Of a DNA stretch of 64,000 nt, positions 22,985 through 34,689 are shown one piece after another; the stretch's first letter is position 1; the number at the start of each line of letters is the position of its first letter. The stretch comes from Liquidambar formosana (taxonomy: Eukaryota; Streptophyta; Magnoliopsida; Saxifragales; Altingiaceae), in NCBI GenBank assembly GCA_039720395.1, contig CM077833.1, forward strand, positions 19,343,133 to 19,407,132, given 5' to 3'. The notes under the pieces are model-generated. The model worked only from the letters and a program-made list of their open reading frames with translations. It was not told the DNA's origin and searched no databases. The position numbers and the translations under genes were made by a program.

Positions 22985-24252
22985 TAAAAAAAAAAAAAAA
23001 ACAAATATAATATCTAATTGTGTATTACAGAAATTGTGTTAAAAAGAACAATAAAAAAAAATAAATAAATGTGTAAAAAAAAAAGTGTTTCTGAGTAAAT
23101 AAAGTCCTAATTACTAGAATTATTAGAACAAGCCTGAATTAATTCTCCCTCAGAAGGTAATATGTTCTTTTGTCCACCAATTTCCTCCTGTAATACACTT
23201 TGTACAACCTGCTCAGAAGTGACCTTTGCTGAGTCCAAAAATTGATTTTGATCCCACGGTTGCGTCCAGGACGCGAAAATTTGTTGGGGTACCAAATTTG
23301 GTGCAAATCCGGGTTCGTTTGGACCTCTAATTGGGCTAAAACCCAATGTATCAACAATTTAGGTCGGATTTGAACAAAACCAAGAAAAATTTGCCGAATC
23401 CGAGCCAATTGGGCCGAACTGGGCCCAATTTGGACCGTAGAAGCGGGCTGGGCCGAGAGGGGCTGATGGGCAGGCGAGTCGAAATGGCGGGTCAAAGGCG
23501 GGTAGGTCAAAAGCATGCACGGGCGGGCCAAAGACGGGTCGCGGAGCGGCGGGCCAAAATGACCTGGAAACTGGCGCGTGCAAGCGCGTGAAGCGCGGGC
23601 CGTGCGCATATGGACGCGTGGTAGGCGGGTCTGGCGCGTGGCACGCGTAGCAGCGCGTGAAGGCTCTCCTGGGTGCATAGCTGAGCGTGGGCACTCCTCG
23701 GGGCGCATGTGAGCGTGTGAAGGGTCTAAACTGGGTTATTTTGCGATCCGGAAGGGATACGGGTCGGGTGCAACGCAAATCTTTACCACTGTTCGTGATT
23801 TTCTGCAATAAACTAGTGTTTTTGACATTTTTCTGGAAAAAAGACTTCCGTGAATCACCCAAATTGAGATTTTTCTCAGAATCACTGTCTGAAATCTCAA
23901 TAATTATATTCTTCCCTTTACTAGAACTTTGAATTTCTTCAAAAATTTTGGAAGAATTTGAAGATTTTCTCAAACCCTCTTGAATTTGAGCCTTTTTTTT
24001 CTCGTTGTATTCACTTTCAATGATTTTCAAATCTCTTGCATCCGTACCACTAATAATCATTGTTAATGGGCAAGCTTGAGGATTAACAACACTCAAATGA
24101 TGATTGTAAAAACGAATCGTTGTGTCTATACTTGAAATTTCTTTATCAAGAACACTACGAATATCATCCAACAATCCTCTTGAATGGTTAACCCTTAATT
24201 TCTCTGCGTACTCCCTCGCGTTACCAACTCTCTTCATCAACATGTGTGCCTG
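22985..24252 (-). other. Unusually long leader of the second Copia element
   Basis: Between primer site and gag lie about 1.27 kb. The LTR-proximal third is open and looks protein-like: from the Met at about 24240, RVNHSRGLLDDIRSVLD, FYNHHLSVVNPQACPLT, then a Ser/Asp-rich stretch (EISDSDSEKN). This is not a domain I recognise. It runs into a GC-rich block (23430-23760) full of GCGCGTG-like words, in a window that is otherwise AT-rich. Past that block the sequence has no convincing reading frame. Confidence 0.5.
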
Positions 24253-24264
24253 GCTCTGATACCA
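24253..24264 (-). other. Primer-binding site of the second Copia element
   Basis: TGGTATCAGAGC on the minus strand, complementary to initiator tRNA-Met, one base downstream of the LTR at 24266. Confidence 0.9.
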
Positions 24265-24265
24265 C

Positions 24266-24571
24266 TGATGGATTCTGTAAGGTAGAACAATGAAGGATTT
24301 CCCTACTGTCGTTAGACTATTTATCACATGTAGGAGTTTGGGAAGGAGAGAATATATACGTACTATTTTATTTTATGATGAATGAGAGAAGGGTTGTTGT
24401 AGGGTGTATTTATAGATACCTAAAAGGCATCAATTGTGACCATTGAGATGATCCCAATGGTCATTAGACACCTATGATGACTTATGACCTCTTCTCAATA
24501 GTCATACCTATTCATTCACCAATGGAGTGTGATGGTTTATTCTTTATAATGAACCATCATACACCCTAACA
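24266..24571 (-). mobile_element. 5' LTR of the second Copia element
   Basis: 306 bp, starting TGTTAGGGTGTATGATGG and ending GAATCCATCA on the minus strand, directly beside the primer site. A TATAAATA box (near 24407, minus) is in U3 position. The other LTR is missing. Confidence 0.82.
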
Positions 24572-24790
24572 TATCTCCTACATGGGAAATTGGGATTCTC
24601 TCTCCTGGAAGTTATATTCCTAAAGTAAATAATATGGTGTAGTGATTTACACCGTATCTCATGTTTGTCACAATGAAATTCTTCACAATGTTAGATGCAC
24701 CATTTTTATTTTTTGTTGATGTTGTGACGTTGACGTGATAATTCAGTATCAGTTGCAACATACATCAATTGCTTATCGTTATAACACACA

Positions 24791-24986
24791 AATTTTTTTT
24801 TGGTTGAAAACCAGTGTATCCCCAAAGCTTTCAACCAAGGACTAATCACTGTCGCAGCAGGAGGGCGAAAACCATTGGCCTAGGGATTTTTTCTAAAGTG
24901 CTGGGACTCGAATTCGGGATCTTTCACCTCCACTCAAGTCAGCCACCTCAGGACTGAGATGCCTTACCACTTGGCCAACCCCATGA
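24791..24986 (-). mobile_element. tRNA-derived SINE
   Basis: On the minus strand it opens with a tRNA-like head (box A TGGCCAAGTGGTAAGGC, box B GAATTCGAGTCCC) and ends in an A-rich tail. The flanks GTTATAACACACA (24778-24790) and GTTACAACACACC (24987-24999) form a 13-bp target duplication with two differences. RNA polymerase III would transcribe it if active. Confidence 0.85.
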
Positions 24987-25004
24987 GTTACAACACACCA
25001 TTTT

Positions 25005-25210
25005 GCCATCCCTTAACTTTCTTTACACACCCCCATTTATTTAAAATTTCTCATGGTTTTATAAACAATATAAAAAGGTTTTCATAAAAACTATTACATT
25101 GTCCACTAGAAAATATTATTTTAAATAACTTTGTAGAAGATTTTTTCAAAATTTATCATTTAAGTAAATTTTTTAATCATTTATAATATCCGTTACAATT
25201 TTACAGATAC
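25005..25210. mobile_element. Half of a foldback MITE (family FB)
   Basis: Contains the family core (CTCATGGTTTTATAAACAAT, then TTGTCCACTAGAAAATAT and TTTGTAGAAGA) seen in complete copies at 36695-37111 and 59085-59475. Only one inverted arm is present. Confidence 0.65.
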
Positions 25211-26071
25211 ACAAAAGAGATGTTATTCTTTTTATTAATAATATTTAGAGCTACAAACACATGATTTAGAGGCTTAAGTGTTCCAACCCAGTTGGGATAG
25301 TTCCCTCCATGATGCTAGTGGCTCTTCATTTCTTACAAATAAATAAATAAATAATTTTGTAGATGAAATTGTAAATTATGCTTTGAAAAAGAGAGAGTAA
25401 GTTTTGACTCTCTTACCATTGCCTCACAAGTCACAACCATCACTGCGTTATCACAATCATTGCCATCAACTTATTATTACTACTAGTATCACATAGATAA
25501 GTTGTGAGGAAATATTAGAATCTATTTTATTTTTTGATCTTACAAAAAAAAAAAGAAAAAAGAAAAAAAAGAGAGCAAACTACATGAAAATGCTCCAAAC
25601 AGTGGGTCAATTTCATAAAATTTTTAAAATTTTAAAATTGAATATATAACATTTTAACTCTCTATATTATTAAAATGTGATTATTTGGCCCCTTATTCTA
25701 TTTCATATAAGGAAAATGATTAGAAATAAATCATATGAGCATCACATGATATAATTAAGCAAACCAACATTTTATAATTAGTTTAGATATTAAATTTAAT
25801 AAAAATAAGCCTTAAATTTGAAGAAAATTTGACGAAAACATCAATTAATTTTGTAGAAAATTAAAGAGTCACAATAAAATTGTTCGATCATTGGAATGAC
25901 GAAGTTTTGGAAAGAATTTTTGAACCGCAGGGAGCCCAAAAGGAGGGGCAACCATTGTAATTTAAAGAGTCTACGAGGGCACATGCGTACCAAAGAGTGA
26001 GACAAGGCTTTTGTTTGTCTAATTTATTTATGAAGAGATTACATGGGCCAAACTTTCCCACCTCAAAATCG
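25211..26071. other. AT-rich intergenic and SC35 upstream region
   Basis: No gene seen. It contains A/T tracts and simple runs, then the presumed promoter and 5' UTR of the SC35 gene. No clear TATA box is found near its end. Confidence 0.6.
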
Positions 26072-26079
26072 AAACCCTA
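26072..26079 (+). promoter_or_regulatory. telo-box (AAACCCTA) before SC35
   Basis: AAACCCTA lies 43 bp before the SC35 start codon in a pyrimidine-rich leader. This motif is common in promoters and leaders of plant genes for translation and RNA processing; activity here is inferred from position. Confidence 0.55.
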
Positions 26080-26122
26080 GCAGACACTCCTCTCTCGCTC
26101 GCTCCTTCTCACACTCGCAGAG

Positions 26123-29100
26123 ATGTCGCACTTCGGCAGATCTGGTCCTCCAGATATCAGAGACACCTACTCCCTCCTCGTCCTCAACATCACTTTCCGT
26201 AATTACCCTTTCCTTCTCACCAATTTTACGTCCTCTCGATTTTCCTCATTATTTTTGATATTTTTCTCTTCGTGTCTTCACTAGGAACCACTGCAGATGA
26301 TCTCTTTCCACTCTTTGACAAGTATGGCAAGGTCGTCGATGTCTTCATCCCCAGAGATCGAAGGTTCTCTCTCCCTCTCCCTCTCTGTCTGTGTGTGCAC
26401 AGTATATATTGTTTTTTATGCTATATATTTATGGGTTATATATATGTATATAAATTGTAGGACTGGGACTCGCGGGGGTTTGCATTTGTTCGGTACAAGT
26501 ATGCAGATGAGGCCCAGAAAGCGGTCGAGAAGCTTGATGGTTAGTTTTTGAAATTTCAACCTCAACTCTTCAAACATTACTAGAAGCTTTTGTTGTTCAT
26601 CTATTTGAGCTTAATTTGGTAGGGAGAAATGTCGATGGCAGAGAGATTATGGTTCAGTTTGCGAAGTACGGTCCGAATGCTGAGCGAATGTAAGTCATTA
26701 GCTGTAATTAGTGTTACCTCACCCATGTTTAGATATACTTATAAATGGGTTTTCTTTTGATTGTTAAATATGTGATAAAATTGTTGAATTGGGGTTGCCC
26801 ATCTCTATTTGTAACCAGTATGTGTTATGCCATTTGAATTTCATGCTTACGGGTGATGTACTTGGCTTATTGCTTTCATATCTCCATTTGCTTTTAAAGT
26901 TTGACATGTCTGTTATCTGGCAGCATAATTGTGTTGCTACTTGCTATTGCTTGTTTGTTAATAGAGTGAAAACATTTCATATTGTATGCCGTGGTGCTTG
27001 CTCCAATTTCTGTCTACAAAGGGAATGTGATCACCTGCATTTTATTTCAGAGGATGAAGATGAATTATTGACTGGATGGGAATTGGGATGCATTACTACA
27101 CCCTGTTAGACAAATTTACTACCCATTCTTTTATTCATTTTGCCTTCTTCTTTTCCCCATTTTTTTTTGGGGCCCAAATCTACATTCGCTGTTATCTTTT
27201 TAAAAAATATATATGATGCCTTTTTTCCTTTCCTTTTTCTTTTTGTGTGTGTATTGCTTCTTATAAATGTGCTGATTGATTGAAAGGTGTTTTTTACTAC
27301 CTGTTTGGTTGATTTCATGATTTTTAGCAGTTTGACGGGCTTATTTTATTTGTAAATTATTTCAGTCAAAAGGGTCGGATAATTGAATCATCTTCAAAAA
27401 CAAAAGGAGGGTCAAGAAGCCGCAGCCCTCGGCCAAGGTATGGATTCTTTTTCACAAATATGCTTGTGATTGAGGAATTTGAGCTGGGTCTTCTTGACCA
27501 GTAATGGTTTCTGTATCTTTCTAGGAAACATTATTCTTTTGAAATGAACCTTGTTTGATTCAAAATAACTAAGTTTGTATGGACAGTAATGGAAACTAAG
27601 GCCTAGAATTGCTATAGCTGTGTTGCACATAGAATTGCTATGTACTAAACCTAACCCATTTATTACAAATGGACGCAAAACTCACCTGTCAACCCGATTG
27701 TAACCTCTACTGCTGTGCTGCATGCATACCCGGATTTGTTCCCACCTAAATCACCCGGCACGACCAGAATACAATGCCCGGATAAGATCCAACTTGGCTT
27801 AATCCTTAGTTCTTGTTTGTTTCCACTGTGATTATAATTTTTTTTTTCATTGCTGAATGATAGAAAATCCCAAAACCCGACTGAGCCCCCCTTTAATTTT
27901 GGGGTTTAGGGTGGAAGATACCACCTAGGCTACAGTAGTGCCATAAGTGTGTGTATAATATAAAAAATACTAACATCAAAGACTACTTAATGGGGTAGGG
28001 GTGCTAAATGAAGTACATGGGTATATCACATTGGAGCAGCCCTCTATTGAAGCTACAGACAGATTTAAAAGTGCACTAAGTGTCATTGCCATTTTTTTCA
28101 AGGTCTTAAATATTGATATCGATGGATATGTCGAGGGTCCAAAAACACGGATGTATTGGATATATCGAATTTTTCGATATCAATTTTTCGATATGATTGA
28201 TGTTGTTTGTTAAACATGTATATTTTCATTGAAACTCTGGGAAACAATTAAGACTCTGATAGATAGTTTAGAATCAAAATGTTGCAATTTAAATATGTAT
28301 GAGACAAGTATGTATTGTATAGGATATAAAATGTGTGCTATGCTGAGCGAAAGAATGAATATTTTAGGAGAGTAAATGAATGATATTACTTTATAACAAT
28401 AATTTAAGCCATTAGTATAATTAAAATATTTATAATTTTGTATAAGTATGAATATCTCGATATCGTTGATATATATCCTCGATATATTGATATATTGGCT
28501 ATACTATGTGAAAAAAAGAAGATATTATGAATATATCGAGATTTTATCAATAATATAAAAAATATCGACAATATCGTAGATTTATTATGCGAAAAAGATA
28601 TGCCAATAGATATCGCATCGAGGGTCCGGATACATGAATATATCACAGATATATCAGAGATATCATGAATATTTTAGTCAATGCGTTTTTTAAATTGAAA
28701 AAAACAAAATAAGAGAATAAACTAACCCATCAATTGTAAGCATTAGTCCTCCCAACAAAACAAATAGTCCCAAAGAACGATAAAAAATTCTTAGACAAAA
28801 TGAGCAAGAGTTTTAGTAACTCTATTACCTAGAAACAAGTCTTTTCTTCTACCTCTTTTCTTTTAGCAAACCTTCTCCTCCAACTTTTTCTCTACCCACA
28901 TCACCTAGAATTACATATTACTATAATGACTATTAAGTTTTAACAAACCCATGAACATTATATTCTCGACAATAGGACTAAAACACTTCAAAGAAGCATA
29001 TCAATACAACAGTGAAACGCTTGCATGATGTAAATGGTTATTTGATACTTTGTCATCCATAGCTCAAACAATAAATATGTACCTCGGTTTACTAGTTCAG

Positions 29101-30085
29101 TCTTACGTAATTACACACCATACAAGAATAAGTAATGTAACGCTTGCCAAAATTTAAAGCTAAGTCCAATAAAAACACCCATTTGTAATCTCTGTGTTGC
29201 TATACAAATTTTATACGAGTTTGGTCAATTTCTTGCAAAACATGAAATTCATGCTTGAAAAAAAAAAAGAGGGGGTGGGCAGTGGGTGGGAATTGTTCAA
29301 ACATCGATCGATTTGGTATTGCTATAATACGTTACTGAGAAGCTGCTTCTTTAACAGTTTAACTACAGGCCTTGAGAAACCAATCCTGTATTATATATAT
29401 ATATATATTATATACTGATTCAATATAAATATGAATATAGTCACGTCTGTTATTGGTTTAGATACAAAAAGCTGAAAAGGTAATCCATTATAAATATATA
29501 TTGATTAGACTGATATCAAAAATATTTTTTAAACTCTCATATGCACTTAATGATTGGTGAAGCCCTGCAAAATCTTGAAGCTGAGAATGTAAGGAACAGT
29601 TTTTACATCCCAGAATTATCCCTTTTTTCCTACAGGAGATATTCATGAGATTGGATGACCTATAATTTGGAATTTCCTTAAATTTTGATAGAGGATTGAA
29701 TGGCTGAACTGGTAGCCTGTTCACCGAATTCGGTGATTTGGTCTTGTCATGTGGGCGGATAGGTATTGCTGCTATCCTTTTGGACTGCCACACCTTCACA
29801 GGCACTTTTCTTTAGATTCATGAATTGCACTACTGGGCAGCTAAAGCTTAGCACTTTTAATGTCTGTGATATGCTTCAGCATGTGACAATTCACTGTACC
29901 ATTTTCTTTGTCACATTTTGGACCTTCTTTATTATTACAAATGCGATTTCAATGCGCATAAAATCTATTATCTATGATGTAGTGATAACTACCTCTGAGG
30001 GGCTTGGTAGTTGGTGCAACTAACAGATATAATGTGGAAATAGTGGGTGCAGTTACATAGTCTCAACCAATCTTCTTCTCCTTTT

Positions 30086-30127
<42 letters not shown>

Positions 30128-31356
30128 ATTTATTTGATTTTTTTAATATAATTTTTCTCGAATGAGTGCTCTCTTTCTAGTTTCAAATCAGAAGTTCACA
30201 GTTTCTTCATCTGAGATTGATTATGGAAATATGGGTTCCACATATCTTTTTAGTCTGAAGTTTGAACTTTTCCTCATGCATTTTGACTTGCATTCTAAGT
30301 GTTCTGTGTGTCTAAATTTTATGACTTTTTACCTTTTCCTGCTCACATTGCTTTGAGAAGTAGGAAAGCTTTTGCATATGTAAAAGATTCAATGACGTAG
30401 GGAATGATGTTACCTTTCTGCTGAATAATGCATTGGAGTGGAGTTTGCTTTTGTGAATTCACTGCTACATCTGATATATCTGTATTTTGGGTTTTGTTTC
30501 TAAAAGTCCTAAAGAAATCCTAGCTGACCCAGTAACAAGTCTGGGTTGTTGGTACACTGGAAAACATGCATTGGGGCTGGTCTGTCCTAATTTTACCAGT
30601 CATACTCTCAGTAACATTTCTCAGTTTTGTGAAAACATGCAGCTGAACTGACATTTTATTACTGTTATATGCGTTATTCTTTGGTCTTGCTGTGTTGGAA
30701 ACTCCGTGGTTCATTTTCTATTAATAGTGACTGATGGAAAACATTTTTCAGGCATCGGGATGACAGGGATAGGGATAGGGACAGGGACAGGGACAGGGAT
30801 TACAAGAGGAGAAGTCGCAGTAGAAGTAGGGGTAGAAATGACCGTGACAAGTACCGAGGGAAAGAAAGAGATTATCGTCGTAGAAGCAGGAGTCGCAGTG
30901 CAAGTTCTGATCATCATAAAGAGCGTGGGAGAGGCAGATATAATGATGAGCGGCCTAGTCGGAGCCGTTCATATGAAAGGTATCAAAATGTGGTTATCTG
31001 ATGTTTTAAGGAAAAAAAAATTTCTGATTCCATTTTTTTTCTGATTTGTTATTTGATGCTGTATGGCTCTATGTTGAAGTGCTTCTCCTGCTCGGCGTAG
31101 TCCCAGTCCTCGTAGGAGCCCATCTCCACGGAGGACACCTCCTTCTAGGGGTGAAAGTCCTGATGTACGAAAACGTGCTGAACGCTCTCCTCCTCCGAAA
31201 AGTGTTTCGCCACGTGGTCGACCTGTGGATTCTCGAAGCCTGTCCACGTAATTCTGATGCTGATGTGAGTCCTTTCACCACCTTTTTATATTATGATTGG
31301 ATTGAGAAGAAGTGGCTAAATTGTTTTTGTTGGGTTTTTTGTTTCTATAGGAATGA
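26123..31356 (+). CDS. SC35: SC35-type SR splicing factor, two apparent frameshifts
   Basis: Exons: 26123-26198, 26285-26363, 26461-26539, 26623-26689, 27366-27437, 30752-30979, 31080-31264 and 31351-31356 (Glu then TGA). All introns are GT-AG; intron 5 is 3.3 kb. The product opens MSHFGRSGPPDIRDTYSLLV and has one RRM (RNP2 SLLVLNI, RNP1 RGFAFVRY) and an Arg/Ser-rich tail (RSRSRSR, SPSPRRSPSPRR) that recruits splicing partners; it acts in nuclear pre-mRNA splice-site selection. Two breaks are seen. Exon 3 has ACTGGGACTCG where the conserved TGDSRGF coding needs one more G. Exon 7 has TGTCCACG where SPRNSDADE needs two more C, giving a stop at 31249. Both lie in short G or C runs, so sequencing error is as likely as pseudogenisation. 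Confidence 0.88.
27838..27960 (-). mobile_element. Possible degenerate SINE in SC35 intron 5
   Basis: On the minus strand a weak box A-like TAGCCTAGGTGGTATC and a box B-like GGCTCAGTCGGG precede an A-run. No target duplication was seen. Confidence 0.3.
28095..28690. repeat. CGATAT-rich block in SC35 intron 5
   Basis: A 0.6-kb AT-rich segment in which GATATC, CGATAT and ATATATCGA words recur many times, and TCGAGGGTCC appears near both ends in the same orientation. No coding frame or clear terminal repeat was found. Confidence 0.55.
30088..30125. repeat. (CT)n microsatellite
   Basis: About 19 CT units in SC35 intron 5, followed by a T-rich tract. Confidence 0.95.
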
Positions 31357-31842
31357 TGGAGAGGCATTCTGTGTGGGGGAAGTCTTTGGCTTGATGTATC
31401 ATGTCTATCTGCTTTCATACTGGATTGGATTTTGCATGTTATCATCAAAATATCGAATGGTTGGACTGTCTTTGAAGGTTAACCATTTCTTGTTGGAATC
31501 ATTGTTTCTCTTAACTTGCCTAGGTTTGATGGTAGTTTCCTTACTTTGTGGTTTTCATAGGCTGGTAATATATATCTTCTTCATTCATCATAGAGTTCTT
31601 GCTCATGATTTTTTTCCTTTTTCCTCCCTTTTATTTTGGGTGGGAGTGGGGGTTGTGTGCTTTGGTCTTTTCTTTGTTTGTTGGTTCTTGTTCCCCCCTT
31701 CCAAGTTCCAATTGTTACTAAGCATGCATTCTTGATTAACTTTTTGTTGGGTGTAATGCGATTTCTTGCTTACGATGGTCCATGTACTGGCCTTCTATAG
31801 TTGTTCGGGAAGAGTGAATGTGGCTGACTTGCAAGATGAATT
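31357..31842. other. SC35 3' region
   Basis: T-rich sequence after the SC35 stop, likely 3' UTR. The long plus-strand frame here is not gene-like (Phe/Leu/Val-rich translation of T-rich DNA). No polyadenylation signal could be assigned with confidence. Confidence 0.45.
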
Positions 31843-33215
31843 AGTAGCTGTTGATGCTGTATTCAGTTCACAGATGGTTGATGTCATTTTTATGCTGGTT
31901 GTAAAATGCAGTCTTTAACAGTTTTCCTCCGATGATGTCATGATTGGTAAGGGTTGAGCTCATATACTTCTGAAGTCTTATATCCACTGGGATTCTGACT
32001 TTTTGCTTGACCATGCTTCCTGATCTTCACTGATCTTTAAAATTTGGGCATGGTAAGGAGTTTTAGTAAGCTGTGATGGCTTAAAAGATGGTCGGAATCT
32101 ATGTGCCTTGACCCGTAGCTGAAGCAGTTAAACTGCAGGACCAGATGTCCAATTTTGCCGACACTAAGCTGAAACCTGCTTTGCTGAGCTGAACATTGTT
32201 ACCTTGAGGTTGGACATGGTAACAGATATAGTTTATTTTATTGAGTGCTTCATTAGACTTTACCTCATTTAATGTCTGGCTGTTAGGGGTTTTAGATTTG
32301 TGTCGTATCATGTGCTAAAACATTTAGTACATGTGCTTGTGACTATAGGTGTATTCTGATGCATGTTACATTATGTTACAGCACATGAGATCGTGGCTGT
32401 AGCTGTGAAGTGATAGCCGATATCTTTCTAGATCGGTTGTTGCTGCACTTCTTGCTGATATCGATTGAATTTGGTGTTGATGAGTGATGCCTGGTTTGGT
32501 AGCTGTGTTGCAGCTGGCTCCAGTAGATGTTCTTTGTTTCACTTAGTAGCTGTTGCTGCACGTAGTAGCTGTTGATGCTGTTTTCATGTCACTATTGTGC
32601 TGGTTGCAAACTACAGTCTTTTAAAAGTTTTTCTCTGCTGATGTCATTATTGGTAAGGGTTGATACTCACATACTTCTGAAGTCTTATATCCACTGGGAT
32701 TATGACTTTACTTGACTGTGCTTCCCAATCTTCACTATCTTTAAAATTTGGGTCTGGAAAGGAGTTTTAGTAAGCTTTGATGGCTTAAAGGATGATCGGG
32801 ATCTATGTGCCTGGACCCATAGCTGAAGCAGTTAAACTGCAGGACCAGATATCCAATTATGCTGACACTAAGATGAAACCTGCTTTGCTGAGCTGAACAT
32901 TGTTACCATGAGGTTGGACATGGTAGTAGGTATTAGCTTATTTTATCGAGTGCTTGATTAGACTTTACCTCATTTAATGTCTGGCTGTTAGGGGCTTTAG
33001 ATTTGTATTGCATCATGTGCTAAAACATTTTAGTGCATGTAGCTGTAAGCTGATGCATGTTACAGCACATGAGATCGCGGCTGTATCATTGAAGTGATAG
33101 TCGATATGTTTCTAGATCAGTTGTTGCTGTGTTGCTGATAGCGATTGAATTTGGTGTTGATGAGTGATACCTGGTATGGTAGCTGTGTTACAACTGGTTC
33201 CAGTAGTGCTTTGTT
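31843..33215. repeat. 0.7-kb tandem duplication downstream of SC35
   Basis: Copy 1 (31843-32562) and copy 2 (32563-33215) match through their length by eye. Shared blocks include CTTCTGAAGTCTTATATCCA, GCAGTTAAACTGCAGGACCA and ATGTCTGGCTGTTAGGGG. Copy 2 is shorter through several small deletions. No coding potential is seen; both copies may belong to the SC35 3' UTR or its flank. Confidence 0.9.
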
Positions 33216-33600
33216 TCCTTGGCTTCCAGTCTTCCTTACAGAGGTTGAATTATATTTTTGGTTTCATGCTTTAGTTGCTTTGCATATGGTTATACTGAAT
33301 GCATCCATTACACTTGGTTTGTTTTAGTTCATTCTGTTTGTTTCTTGTAGAAACTGTTTAAATTTTATTTTCTTTATGCTTTAGTGTTATCAAGTTGCCA
33401 ATGATTACTTGAAATTATCCCATGTTACATTGCCATTTCTAATCCCATGAGAATGAGGGGTTACCTTGGAATGGACAAACAAAGTATGTGTTTATAGTCT
33501 TGTAAATCGAGTTATAATATAGTCTTTTAACACTTCTGCTCTTTGATATTAGAAGCATAATTAATCCTTTTCTATTATGGGTTCAAACTTTCTCTGTTCA
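33216..33600. other. Non-coding stretch
   Basis: AT-rich sequence beyond the duplication; no gene or repeat was recognised. Confidence 0.5.
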
Positions 33601-33604
33601 ATTA

Positions 33605-33805
33605 GGGTCAGTTATTGCCACCCCTCAACTTTCTTTGCACCTCCACTTATTTTAAAATTCTCATGGTTTTATGAATAATATAGAAGGTTTTTATGAAAAT
33701 TGGTTGTATTGTCCACTAAAAAATATTAGTTTTTAACGACTTTGTAGAAGATAATTTTTCCAAATTTGTTGTTTAAGTGGGCTTTTTTTGTCATTTGCAG
33801 TCTTA
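33605..33805. mobile_element. Half of a foldback MITE (family FB)
   Basis: Starts GTTATTGCCACCCCTCAACT and continues with TTGTCCACTAAAAAATAT and GACTTTGTAGAAG, matching one arm of the family. A paralogous partial copy is at 38105-38220, and the sequences beyond both copies also match, so the whole block was duplicated. Confidence 0.65.
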
Positions 33806-33870
33806 GACTTCTTTAAAAGCAAAAGCAACTCGAGATGTGTGTTGGGCATCAATGAGGGTGCAAAAAAGAA

Positions 33871-34022
33871 GGGGGAATTGTAGATTAATCAGCCTATGGG
33901 TAAATAATTACGGTTAGTAGTCATTGTCAGCTAAGTTAGTAGTCATTTATTGGGAAGTTAGTAGCATTTTTCACTAAACTGTAATTATTTTCTGGTTAGG
34001 CCGATCAATCTAAAATTCCCCC
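33871..34022. mobile_element. MITE with GGGGGAATTNTAGATT inverted ends
   Basis: Left GGGGGAATTGTAGATTAATC and the inverse of right GGGGGAATTTTAGATTGATC are inverted repeats enclosing about 110 bp. The paralogous segment at 38255-38280 lacks the element (GTGCAAAAAAGAATTAATGT), confirming it as an insertion. Confidence 0.75.
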
Positions 34023-34560
34023 CAAAAATAATCTAATCAATGTGGGAGCCCAATCTATAAATCTTCCATTATCTATGTAAAAAAGTTTAAAATTAAAAAT
34101 AAAAATTGAGTGGGGTCCTGTGCTCCCACTAGGTCTCCCTCAGGGATTTGGATTTGGATTTGGTGCTACTCACCGAGCTTATTTCCAGGTCCGCGAACGG
34201 ACGGATCGGTTTGATTCTTTTCCAGCGTAGTAATTGATTGACCCGACACGTAATCGCTCAGCACCGCTTTGTGGTTTTTTCCCCTCCCCTTAGGACTAGA
34301 AATATCATTAAAATACCAATTGTGGGCCAGGGCACTCATCTCCTTGAGGACATAGAGTTCCTCCCACGTCTTCCGTTTAAAGCATAAACAGCAGTAGAGT
34401 TCCTCTTAATATTCATTTCCTTGTCATAGGCAAGACGGTTTTATTTTTATTTTTATTATTATTATTTTATTTGGCTAAACACACATGGGGAACTCACACA
34501 CGACAACAAATGAGAAAGTTCACATATATGATAAAGCTTAAAAGGGATTCAAGCATTTAT
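34023..34560. other. Intergenic; start matches 38270-38370
   Basis: 34035-34150 parallels 38270-38370 (CCAATCTATAAATCTTC, GAGTGGGGTCC). The remainder holds no gene that can be supported. Confidence 0.5.
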
Positions 34561-34689
34561 AAAATTAGCCCACACAGAGTCTTGTTTGGGTGTATCTATT
34601 ATATCTATTATTAGAATCATTCATACAGTCATGCCTATCTTGTTATACATTTTCTACAAGGTTTTTCATTTCTCTTCAAATCCACTGTT

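Noticed and set aside
23346..23591. Plus-strand Arg/Gly-rich frames over 23346-23932.
   Set aside because: They are read from the GC-rich repeat block of the Copia leader, with low-complexity composition and no homology recognised.
31046..31735. 229-residue frame across the SC35 last exons and downstream DNA.
   Set aside because: It starts inside the Arg/Ser exon in another frame and continues through T-rich DNA as Phe/Leu/Val; splice structure explains the region.
31900..31990. Possible C/D box snoRNA in both copies of the SC35-downstream duplication (TGATGTC, CTGAAG).
   Set aside because: The C box does not match UGAUGA, no terminal stem is visible, and the second candidate D box is not kept in copy 2.
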